A model generated the notes under the pieces. The model ran no database searches. It was not told the DNA's origin and was given only the letters and a program-made list of their open reading frames with translations. The position numbers and the translations under genes are program-made. From CF-118 sp035689345 (GTDB lineage: Bacteria > Chloroflexota > Dormibacteria > Dormibacterales > Dormibacteraceae), in contig DASSLR010000018.1 of NCBI GenBank assembly GCA_035689345.1, forward strand, positions 1 to 29,926: 29,926 nucleotides of DNA, read 5' to 3'. Shown here piece by piece: positions 16,374 to 23,001 of the stretch (its first letter is position 1; each line of letters starts with the position of its first letter).

Positions 16374-17108
16374 CTATGCACCGGCCGGCGGAGTTGGGAA
16401 AGCGGCGAGAAGGCCGGTGGCCACCATCACGACCAGCGCCGCGACCGCGTCGGTGCGCGCCAGCGGGACTCCACGCCGCCACGTGATGGCGGCCATGACG
16501 AGCATCGCGAGCACTCCCGCCGATTTGAGCAGCAGCACGACCCCGTAGGCCGTGGTCCAGAGGTCCTCCAGGCCGGTGAGCTCCTCGCCCGCGCGCAGCA
16601 GCCCGGTGAGCCCGGTGAACGCGAAGGCGACGAAGGCGACCCTGCCGAACCGGGTGAGCAGGTCCTGCCCCTCGACGCCGCGCCATCCGCGGGGCGGCTG
16701 CAGCGTCGCCAGCACGACCACTCCTCCCGCCCACATGCCGGCCGAGAGGACGTGCAGCTCGGCGACGAAGATCGACGGCCCGTCGGGCTGAACGTGCCCG
16801 GCCAGCCCGACGAGCAGGACCGCTGCGAATCCAGCCGGCACCGCGCCTGGGCCCCACCTCAAACAGAAGACGAGGGCCGCCAGCTCGAGCGCGACGCGAA
16901 TGCCCCCGAGCCAGGACGGCGCCATCGCCACCGCGAGCCCGCCTCCGACGAACGCCAGCGCCAGTGCCCGTTCCATCCCGGGCCGCGCCCAGCCCAGGTG
17001 AGGCGGCTGGGCGCCGAGCCTTCGCATCACCACGACGCCGATGAAGCCGAGGAGGCCCGCGTACTCGACCGCGCGGAATACCCCGCTGACGATGCCCGCC
17101 GCCGTCAT
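16374..17108 (-). CDS. CopD-family membrane protein (copper resistance D-like)
   Basis: A 244 aa polytopic protein with seven or eight hydrophobic helices. The segment AELHVLSAGMWAGGVVVLATL, followed by RFGRVAFVAFAFTGLTGLLRA and YGVVLLLKSAGVLAMLVM, matches the CopD domain (PF05425) found in copper uptake and in YcnJ-like proteins. The conserved His in ELHVLSAGMW is a likely metal or haem ligand in the family. No periplasmic CopC domain is fused. Its start codon lies only 24 nt (or 3 nt) from the divergent R2lox start, so the two promoters must overlap coding sequence. Copper as the substrate is presumed from the family. Confidence 0.82.
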   Translation of the reverse strand: MTAAGIVSGVFRAVEYAGLLGFIGVVVMRRLGAQPPHLGWARPGMERALALAFVGGGLAVAMAPSWLGGIRVALELAALVFCLRWGPGAVPAGFAAVLLVGLAGHVQPDGPSIFVAELHVLSAGMWAGGVVVLATLQPPRGWRGVEGQDLLTRFGRVAFVAFAFTGLTGLLRAGEELTGLEDLWTTAYGVVLLLKSAGVLAMLVMAAITWRRGVPLARTDAVAALVVMVATGLLAAFPTPPAGA

Positions 17109-17118
17109 GGAATGCGTC

Positions 17119-17124
17119 TACGCT
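17119..17124 (+). promoter_or_regulatory. Putative -10 element (TACGCT) of a leaderless R2lox transcript
   Basis: TACGCT fits the TAnnnT -10 consensus and ends 8 nt before the ATG at 17133. Transcription would then begin at or next to the start codon, and no ribosome-binding sequence is visible there. No convincing -35 is seen. The call is inference, and an in-frame ATG at 17112 is the alternative start. Confidence 0.35.
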
Positions 17125-17132
17125 ACTTCCCG

Positions 17133-18158
17133 ATGGCCGCGGAAGCACCGCTGTCGATCGAGCAGGTCGACGTCGAGATGGACCGCCTCATCGCTCCGGA
17201 CATCGACTCCACCTCGCTGTACCGGCGGTGGGAGAAGCAGCAGTGGGCCGTCTCGGACCTGGACTTCGGCCAGGACAGGTCGGACTGGCTGAGCCTGCCG
17301 GACGGCATCCGCGAGGTCATGCAGAACACGATGACGCTGTTCTTCATCGGCGAGCAGGCCGTCACCGACACCCTCGCGCCGCTGCTGCACGCGGCGCCGC
17401 GCGAGGACGAGCGCATCTTCCTCGCGACGCAGATCGCCGACGAGGCGCGGCACACGGTTTTCTTCCAGCGCTTCTTCGACGAGGTGCTCGGGGTCGGCGG
17501 CGGGCTGCACGCGGCGCTCGACGCCGTGTCCCCGCAGGCGACTGAAGGCTTTCGGCGCATCTTCGACCATCAATTGCGGGACGCGATGGACCGCGTGCGC
17601 TTGGATCCCGGCAACGCGCGCGCGTGGGTCGAAGGCGTGGTCACGTATCACCTGATCATCGAGGGCTACCTGGCGATCACTGGCCAGCGCAGCCTGCTGC
17701 GGACGCTGAAGAACGTCGGCCTCATGCCTGGATTCCGGACCGGTTTCACGGCGGTGGCGCGCGACGAGTCGCGGCACATCGGGTTCGGCGTCCTGGCCCT
17801 CAAGCGTCGCGTGGCCGCCGATCCCGCGGTCGCCGAGGTCATCGTCGCCAAGGTGGACGATCTGCTCGAGCCCGCGGTGCGCACGGTCGTGCCCACAGAC
17901 CGCAGGCTGCCGATCGTGGACCCCCGCGACGTGCCTGAGCCTCTGCGCGTCAGCGGCCTCGAGCTGCGCGACTTCGCGCTGTCGTCACTCGCCAAGCGCC
18001 TGATCGCGGCCGGTGTGGCGAGCGCGGTCGTGCAGAGAATCCGCAAGGACGCGGAGGCGCTGTACGAATCGGGGTGGACCGAGTACGAGCGCAAGCACGG
18101 CGTGCGCCACCCGGTGCGCTTCTACCAGGAGGGCCTGGTCACCGCTCCTTCGTTGTGA
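17133..18158 (+). CDS. R2-like ligand-binding oxidase (R2lox), Mn/Fe
   Basis: A 341 aa ferritin-fold protein related to ribonucleotide reductase R2. The metal ligands are E74 (FFIGEQAVTD), E104 and H107 (ADEARH), E177 (IIEGYLA), E212 and H215 (DESRHIG). The Val-Tyr pair that forms the R2lox-specific ether cross-link is in place: V77 three residues after the first ligand, and Y172 five before E177. The N-terminal DLDFGQDRSDWLSLPD resembles Mycobacterium Rv0233. R2lox binds a fatty-acid-like ligand and is thought to be an oxidase rather than a reductase. No large subunit is nearby. It is the only plus-strand gene in its neighbourhood, divergent from copD and convergent with mnmA (20-nt overlap). 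ATG 17112 would add MRLRYFP. Confidence 0.88.
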   Translation: MAAEAPLSIEQVDVEMDRLIAPDIDSTSLYRRWEKQQWAVSDLDFGQDRSDWLSLPDGIREVMQNTMTLFFIGEQAVTDTLAPLLHAAPREDERIFLATQIADEARHTVFFQRFFDEVLGVGGGLHAALDAVSPQATEGFRRIFDHQLRDAMDRVRLDPGNARAWVEGVVTYHLIIEGYLAITGQRSLLRTLKNVGLMPGFRTGFTAVARDESRHIGFGVLALKRRVAADPAVAEVIVAKVDDLLEPAVRTVVPTDRRLPIVDPRDVPEPLRVSGLELRDFALSSLAKRLIAAGVASAVVQRIRKDAEALYESGWTEYERKHGVRHPVRFYQEGLVTAPSL

Positions 18159-19194
18159 TGGTGCCGCCGCCCAGCACGCGCGTGCCGTCGTAAAGCACGG
18201 CCGCCTGGCCTGGCGCCGCGCCGTAGAAGGGCTCGTCGAGGACAAGCCTGCCGTGCGTGTACGTCGCGGGGATCGCGCGCGCGTGGTAGCGCAGTCGCGC
18301 CGTGCAACGGACCGGCAGCTCTGGGTCGGGTGCGATGAAGGAGACGTCGCGCAGCCACACCTCGCGGGTCGCGAGCTCGCCGCGCCGGCCGACCACGATG
18401 CGATTGGAGGCGGCGTCGATGCCGGTGACGTACCACGGTCCTGGCTCGCTCACGCTGCCGAAGCCCGACCTCTGCCCGACCGTGTACATGGCGGTGCCGC
18501 GGTGAGTGCCCACCTCGCGCCCGGAACCGTCGACCACCGCGCCTGCGTGCACCGGCAGGCGTCGGGCCAGGTACGCGGCGGTTTCGCCGCGCGGCACGAA
18601 GCAGATCTCCTGGCTCTCCGCCTTCGCCGCCACGGGCAGGCCGAACTCCCGCGCGTGCTCGCGCACCTCCGCCTTGGTCATCGCGCCAAGCGGGAAGGTG
18701 ATGCGCGCCAGCCGGTCGCGATCGAGGTGATAGAGCATGTATGACTGGTCCTTGGCGGGATCGACGCCCTCGTGCAGCTCCGGTCCCTCCGGCCCCGCCA
18801 CGACGCGCGCGTAGTGCCCGGTCGCGAGCCTGTCGAAGCCAAGCTCCAGCACGCGCCTCAGCATCAGGTCGAACCGAACGAACGCGTTGCAGCGCACGCA
18901 GGGATTCGGCGTGCGGCCCTCCAGGTAGTCGCGATGGAACGGCTCGATGACGCGCTCGCCGAACTCGCGCTCGAGGTTCCAGCAGTAATAAGGAATGCCG
19001 AGCAGCGAGGCCACGCGGCGCGCGTCCTCCACCGCGGAGAGCGAGCAGCATCCACCGTGGCGAGCGCTCTCCTCGAGATCCTCGCGCGGCCACTGCTGCA
19101 GGGTGATGCCCACCACGTCGTGGCCCTGCGCCTGCAGCAGCGCGGCCGCCACAGACGAATCGACCCCGCCCGACATGGCGACGGCGATTCTCAC
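18139..19194 (-). CDS. mnmA: tRNA-specific 2-thiouridylase MnmA
   Basis: This 351 aa enzyme thiolates U34 of tRNA Lys, Glu and Gln using ATP and persulfide sulfur. It has the PP-loop SGGVDSS (8-14), catalytic Cys99 in NPCVRCN, the second redox Cys198 in ESQEICFVP, GHYAR, and the C-terminal beta domain with YTVGQRSGFG. The length is typical. The start overlaps the stop of the upstream flavoprotein gene by 4 nt, and the 3' end overlaps the convergent R2lox gene by 20 nt. Confidence 0.97.
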   Translation of the reverse strand: MRIAVAMSGGVDSSVAAALLQAQGHDVVGITLQQWPREDLEESARHGGCCSLSAVEDARRVASLLGIPYYCWNLEREFGERVIEPFHRDYLEGRTPNPCVRCNAFVRFDLMLRRVLELGFDRLATGHYARVVAGPEGPELHEGVDPAKDQSYMLYHLDRDRLARITFPLGAMTKAEVREHAREFGLPVAAKAESQEICFVPRGETAAYLARRLPVHAGAVVDGSGREVGTHRGTAMYTVGQRSGFGSVSEPGPWYVTGIDAASNRIVVGRRGELATREVWLRDVSFIAPDPELPVRCTARLRYHARAIPATYTHGRLVLDEPFYGAAPGQAAVLYDGTRVLGGGTITTKER

Positions 19195-20402
19195 TTTCCG
19201 TCCTCGACGATGTGACCGGCCAATACCTCCGCGTCCTCCTTAACACCGTAGAGCGTCGCCGACCTGGCCTTGCGCTGGAAGTGGACGCCCATGAAATAGA
19301 GTCCCTTGACCGCGCTCCGTCCCTCTGCCTGCACCGGGAAGCCCATGTCGTCGAAGACCGGGAAGCGCACCCAGCCGTAGTTGGGCCGGAAGCCTGTGGT
19401 CCAGATCACCGTTCTGATTCCTTCCCTGCGCAGGTCGAGCTCGTTTGGCGCGGCGATGTCGAATCGAGGCGGCAGCTCCCACGGTCGGGGCAGACCGCGC
19501 TTGTCGCACAGCGCGTCGAACCACTTCTTGAGGGTGCCCGCCAGGAAGTCGCCGCCGGCCACGATGTCGTTGACGTCGCTGAAGTGGACCTTGCCATCGC
19601 TCGCTCCTGTGAAGCGGCCGACCAGCTCGACGCCGGCCTCGTGCAGCGTTCGGTAATGGAGGTCATGGCCGCCGTCATGACCCGATGCGAGCGGGTTGCT
19701 GATCAGGCGGGCCGCGGGCGAGGGCAGATCGGCGATGGTGCGGTTGGCGAAACCGGACTCGACAAGCCACCAGACGAGGTCGTGACCGCCCATTCGCCGG
19801 GGCGCCCAAGGGGCGCTGCCACAGGCGAGGACGACCCTCCGGCCCGCCCGGTGAAGCTCCTCCGCCAGCTGGCAGCCGGTCTGGCCGCTGCCGACGACGA
19901 GGACGGCGCCCGGCGGCAGCCTGTCGGGGTTCCGATATTCCTCGGCGAGCAGCTGAGTCACGTCGGGCTGGACGTCGCGAGCGCCCGGTGGCAGGTGAGC
20001 CTTCTGATACCCGCCGGAGGCGACGACCACGCGCTTTGCACGCAGGGCTCCCGCGCTCGTCTGCAGCACGAACCTGCCGTCGTCGGCTTCGAGTGACTTG
20101 ACCTCGCAATTCCCGCGCACCGGTGCTCGGAATCCCGCGGCCCAGCCCTCGATGTGCCCGACGAGCTCGGCGCGCGGCATGAATCCTTCCGGATCGTCGC
20201 CGTCGTAGGTCGCGCCCGGCAGCATCACCGACCAGTTCGGGGTGACCAGGCAGAAGGAGTCCCAGCGGCGGGTCCGCCATGTCTCGGCGACGCGGCCCGC
20301 CTCCAGGATCACGTGCTCGATGCCGGCCTGGGTCAGGTACCAGCTGGTGGAGAGGCCTGCCTGACCCGCGCCGATGATGGCGACGTCGACGGTCTCGGTC
20401 AA
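19191..20402 (-). CDS. Flavin-dependent oxidoreductase (FMO-like, FAD/NADPH)
   Basis: A 403 aa two-dinucleotide-binding flavoprotein. The N-terminal FAD site is GAGQAG (11-16), with ILEAGRVAETWRTRRWDSF corresponding to the WxxxRWDS region of flavin monooxygenases. The NAD(P)H site is VLVVGSGQTGCQLAEEL, and the late FAD-contacting segment is IWTTGFRPNYGWV. It resembles the MSMEG_0569-type family of putative monooxygenases; the substrate is unknown. It starts 4 nt after the NIL gene stop and overlaps mnmA by 4 nt, so it lies within the thrC-moaD-NIL-mnmA run. Confidence 0.85.
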   Translation of the reverse strand: MTETVDVAIIGAGQAGLSTSWYLTQAGIEHVILEAGRVAETWRTRRWDSFCLVTPNWSVMLPGATYDGDDPEGFMPRAELVGHIEGWAAGFRAPVRGNCEVKSLEADDGRFVLQTSAGALRAKRVVVASGGYQKAHLPPGARDVQPDVTQLLAEEYRNPDRLPPGAVLVVGSGQTGCQLAEELHRAGRRVVLACGSAPWAPRRMGGHDLVWWLVESGFANRTIADLPSPAARLISNPLASGHDGGHDLHYRTLHEAGVELVGRFTGASDGKVHFSDVNDIVAGGDFLAGTLKKWFDALCDKRGLPRPWELPPRFDIAAPNELDLRREGIRTVIWTTGFRPNYGWVRFPVFDDMGFPVQAEGRSAVKGLYFMGVHFQRKARSATLYGVKEDAEVLAGHIVEDGK

Positions 20403-20406
20403 ACGA

Positions 20407-20646
20407 TCACTCCACGACGTCGCCTTCCGCCGGCTCGACCTTCACTCCCCTCGATTCGAGATACGCGACTCCGCGCTCGAGCTCGTCGGGCTCACCGGTG
20501 ATCTCGAGCAGGACCCACCCCTGGTCGCGGGCGACGTCTGCGCGACGGATGTTGGTGACGATGGCGAACTGCTTGCCGAGCTGGTAGATAACGGGCTCCT
20601 TGACGAGTGAGGGTCCGAAGATCAGCTTCAACCGCCGTCTGGCCAC
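20407..20646 (-). CDS. NIL-domain protein
   Basis: A 79 aa protein that is almost entirely a NIL domain (ACT-like ferredoxin fold): RLKLIFGPSLVKEPVIYQLGKQF, followed by ITGEPDELERGVAYLESRGVKV. NIL domains occur at the end of methionine ABC importers and in ferredoxin-like proteins linked to homocysteine synthesis, where they probably bind small ligands. The GTG start has a TAAACT hexamer 6 nt upstream that overlaps the moaD stop and no clear ribosome-binding site. Its position right after threonine synthase and a ThiS-like protein suggests a role in sulfur amino acid metabolism, by inference. Confidence 0.85.
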   Translation of the reverse strand: MARRRLKLIFGPSLVKEPVIYQLGKQFAIVTNIRRADVARDQGWVLLEITGEPDELERGVAYLESRGVKVEPAEGDVVE

Positions 20647-20655
20647 GGCGGAAGT

Positions 20656-20940
20656 TTATGGCCGGGAGGCTCCCCCGGCCACGGCGGGCACGATCGAGAT
20701 CTCGTCGTCCTCCTTGACCTTCTCGTCAAGGCCCGAGCCGAGCCGAACGTCCTCGTCGTTCAGGTACACGTTCACGAACTGGCGAAGGTCGCCCTTGTCG
20801 TCCAGCAGCCTGTCCCGGAAGCCCGGATAGCGCTCGTCGAGGGCGACGATCGCGGCGCCCAGGTCGGCGCCGCCGACCTCGACTGTGATCTCGCCGTTGG
20901 AGAGCCGCCGCAGCGGCCCGGGAATTCGGAATCGTGGCAT
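20656..20940 (-). CDS. MoaD/ThiS-family ubiquitin-like sulfur carrier
   Basis: A 94 aa beta-grasp protein (TVEVGGADLGAAIVALDERYPGFRDRL, RQFVNVYLNDEDVRLGSGL, EDDEISIVPAVAGG). The diglycine G89-G90 that would carry the thiocarboxylate is followed by four more residues (ASRP), so the C-terminus must be trimmed by a peptidase before activation. The family's known carriers serve thiamin, molybdopterin, cysteine (CysO) or methionine synthesis. No ThiF/MoeB-type activating enzyme or JAMM peptidase is in the window. It lies 2 nt after threonine synthase, a pairing also remembered from actinobacteria, so delivery of sulfur for an amino acid pathway is the leading idea. Confidence 0.88.
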   Translation of the reverse strand: MPRFRIPGPLRRLSNGEITVEVGGADLGAAIVALDERYPGFRDRLLDDKGDLRQFVNVYLNDEDVRLGSGLDEKVKEDDEISIVPAVAGGASRP

Positions 20941-20942
20941 TT

Positions 20943-22181
20943 CTACAAATTCACCTTTTCGCGAAACGACTTGAGCGTCGGATCTATTTCCACCCGGCGT
21001 CCGTGCCCGTTCGCCGATGCCAGCACGTCGGCCGTCTTGAGACCGTGTCCCGTCACGTACGCCACCACGACCTCATCGCCGTTCCAGCGGCCGGCGCGGG
21101 CCAGCTTGGCCAGCACGCCGATGGTCACCCCGCCGGCGGTCTCGGTGAAGATGCCTTCGGTGCGCGCCAGGAGGCGCATCGCGTCGACGATCTCCTCCTC
21201 GGTGACGGCCTCGACCACGCCGCCCGTCTCCAGCGCGATGCGATTGACATAGATCCCGTCCGACGGGTTGCCGATGGCGATCGAGCGCGCGATGGTGTTG
21301 GGCTTCACCGGGAGGACTTTCTCGGGCGTGTCCGATTTGAACGCGTTGTAGACCGGCGCGCAGCCCAGGGCCTGCGCTCCCGTGAAAGCCGGGACTCGAT
21401 CGCCCTTGACCAGTCCGAAATCGATGAGCTCGCGCGCCGCCTGCCTGTGGCGAACGAACTGGCAGCCGCTGGCGATCGGGATGATGATCTCGTCCGGGAG
21501 CTTCCACCCCAGCTGCTCCGCCGTCTCGAACGTCAGCGTCTTCGAACCCTCGGCGTAGAACGGCCGGATGTTGATGTTGCAGAACGCCCACGGAGTCGAC
21601 TCGACGAGCTGGCTGCAGAGGCGGTTCACGTCGTCGTAAGTGCCCCGCACCGCGACCAGGTTCGGATCGAAGACGCTGATGCTCACGACCTTCTGCGGTT
21701 CGAGGTCGACGGGGATGAAGACGAAGCAGTCGAGCCCAGCTCGCGCCGAGTACGCGGCGACCGCGTTGGCCAGGTTGCCGGTCGACGCGCAGGCCATCGT
21801 TTCGAAGCCCTGCGCTCGCGCCCAGCTGATGGCGACCGAAACGACGCGGTCCTTGAACGAGTTGGTCGGGTTCATGCTGTCGTTCTTCAGGTAGAGGTTG
21901 CGCAGGCCGAGCTCGTGGCCGAGCCGCTCGGCCTTGACCAGCGGCGTGAAACCCTCCCCGAGCGTCACGACGGGCGTCGCGTCTTCGACGGGGAGCAGGT
22001 CGCGATACCGCCAGATGGACTTCGGGCCGGCCTCGATGCGCTGCTTGGTGACCACCTTTTTCAGCGACGCGTAGTCGTAGACCGCGTCGAGCGGGCCGAA
22101 GCACATCTCGCACACGTGCGTCGCCTGCAGCGGGTACTCGGCGCCGCACTCACGGCAACGCAAACCAAGAAGCTTCGGCAT
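20943..22181 (-). CDS. thrC: Threonine synthase (PLP, zinc-ribbon type)
   Basis: A 412 aa fold-type II PLP enzyme that converts O-phosphohomoserine to threonine. A four-cysteine ribbon opens the protein (C9, C12, C24, C27). The PLP lysine is K110 in NPTNSFKDR, ASTGNLANAV binds the cofactor phosphate, and TETAGGVTIG lies near the C-terminus. I chose ATG 22181 because the protein MPKLLGLRCREC then starts at the ribbon; an in-frame GTG at 22259 lies inside a palindrome and adds a non-conserved tail. A TAAACT -10-like box (22200-22195) precedes it, with a GTGCACAAAA site just upstream. Given the linked MoaD-like and NIL genes, a sulfur-using variant reaction is conceivable but not shown. Confidence 0.9.
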   Translation of the reverse strand: MPKLLGLRCRECGAEYPLQATHVCEMCFGPLDAVYDYASLKKVVTKQRIEAGPKSIWRYRDLLPVEDATPVVTLGEGFTPLVKAERLGHELGLRNLYLKNDSMNPTNSFKDRVVSVAISWARAQGFETMACASTGNLANAVAAYSARAGLDCFVFIPVDLEPQKVVSISVFDPNLVAVRGTYDDVNRLCSQLVESTPWAFCNINIRPFYAEGSKTLTFETAEQLGWKLPDEIIIPIASGCQFVRHRQAARELIDFGLVKGDRVPAFTGAQALGCAPVYNAFKSDTPEKVLPVKPNTIARSIAIGNPSDGIYVNRIALETGGVVEAVTEEEIVDAMRLLARTEGIFTETAGGVTIGVLAKLARAGRWNGDEVVVAYVTGHGLKTADVLASANGHGRRVEIDPTLKSFREKVNL

Positions 22182-22208
22182 GGCGGTGCCGCTCAGTTTA
22201 GAGACACG

Positions 22209-22218
22209 TTTTGTGCAC
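22209..22218. promoter_or_regulatory. GTGCACAAAA half-operator near the thrC -35 region
   Basis: TTTTGTGCAC (minus strand GTGCACAAAA) lies 9-18 bp upstream of the TAAACT hexamer before thrC, that is, over the spacer and -35 region. It repeats half of the palindrome at 22248-22265, 41 bp away, close to four helical turns. A regulator could therefore bind both sites on one face of the DNA. No regulator gene is nearby. Confidence 0.4.
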
Positions 22219-22247
22219 GATTTCGGGTTCTGCGGCCCGGATTGCGT

Positions 22248-22265
22248 GGTTTTGTGCACAAAACC
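22248..22265. promoter_or_regulatory. Perfect 18-bp palindrome, putative operator upstream of thrC
   Basis: GGTTTTGTGCACAAAACC is a perfect palindrome centred on GTGCAC, extending to about 22 bp with one mismatch (GCG...CGC on either side). It lies 3 bp after the stop of the aldose-epimerase-like gene and about 67 bp before thrC. The AT-rich arms stand out in this GC-rich DNA. Lack of a loop or U-tract makes a terminator less likely than a dimeric repressor site. The second, half copy at 22209-22218 supports this. Confidence 0.5.
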
Positions 22266-22268
22266 GCG

Positions 22269-22994
22269 TTAACAACGAATCTCCAGCCACCACTTGAGCG
22301 TCGCACCGGGCGCGAGCTGCGGCGGAGGCTCGTCCGAGTCGGGCCGGTCTCCCCCGCCCGTGGCCGGCTCGATCGCCACCTGCCGGTAGCCGCCGAGATC
22401 GCCGTTGCAGATCCACACGCCGCAGTAGGGCGCGACCTCGCGATCCCACGCGATCTCGACGCCGGCGCCGCCTTTCCACCGCAGCCGCGCGCGATCGATC
22501 GCGCCCCGCGGCAGGAAGAACTTGCCGCTCTTCCCTTCGGCAAAGCCCATCAGCCGCGAGCCCACGTCGACGTCCATGCCCGGCTCGTAACGAAACAGCG
22601 GGTGTGCGCACCAGTAACCCGGTATCGCCTCGCGACCCGTGTTCGACAGCGTGTACTCGGCGCGCACGGCATCGCCGACCGAGATGCGCCGCTCCAGCCG
22701 CCAGGGCAGCACCCCGCCCTCGGCCGTCATCGCGCATGACGCCGCATCGGCCGAGACGACGGCCCACGGCCGCCTCCACGCCTCCCCGTGGTCCGGCAGC
22801 GTCCCCGTCGACTCCACGGTGGGCACCATCTCGTCCCATCCCCACGCCCCGCCCTCGACGAACCCTTCCGCGGTAGGCTGGTCGACTCCGATGCCCTGGT
22901 CCAGGAGCTCTTCGCCATCGAGCCGGAGAGAGGCGATCCGCCCTCCGCGTTCAGGCCGCACCTCGAGCGCCCAACGCTTGGCCGCGATCCTCAC
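22269..22994 (-). CDS. Aldose 1-epimerase / galactose mutarotase-like protein
   Basis: A 241 aa protein of the galactose-mutarotase-like beta-sandwich superfamily. Expected landmarks are present: RGGRIASLRLDGEELL near the start, His in PDHGEAW, His in YWCAHPLFRY (candidate catalytic His), and Glu in VAIEPATGG (candidate catalytic base). It is shorter than GalM (about 340 aa), as are several related sugar-phosphate or hypothetical epimerases, so the substrate is uncertain. The GTG start is preceded at 7 nt by TAGCAT (23007-23002), which would give a leaderless transcript. The start is only 7 nt from that of the divergent phosphoesterase gene. Confidence 0.78.
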   Translation of the reverse strand: MRIAAKRWALEVRPERGGRIASLRLDGEELLDQGIGVDQPTAEGFVEGGAWGWDEMVPTVESTGTLPDHGEAWRRPWAVVSADAASCAMTAEGGVLPWRLERRISVGDAVRAEYTLSNTGREAIPGYWCAHPLFRYEPGMDVDVGSRLMGFAEGKSGKFFLPRGAIDRARLRWKGGAGVEIAWDREVAPYCGVWICNGDLGGYRQVAIEPATGGGDRPDSDEPPPQLAPGATLKWWLEIRC

Positions 22995-23001
22995 AGCGCC
23001 G

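Noticed and set aside
22182..22259. Longer thrC starting at GTG 22259
   Set aside because: The added 26 residues come from the palindromic region and lack conserved features; the zinc-ribbon start at ATG 22181 fits the family.
20934..22739. Plus-strand 601-codon frame opposite thrC and the epimerase-like gene
   Set aside because: It runs through two recognised genes and an intergenic palindrome; Arg/His/Asp-rich and without domains.
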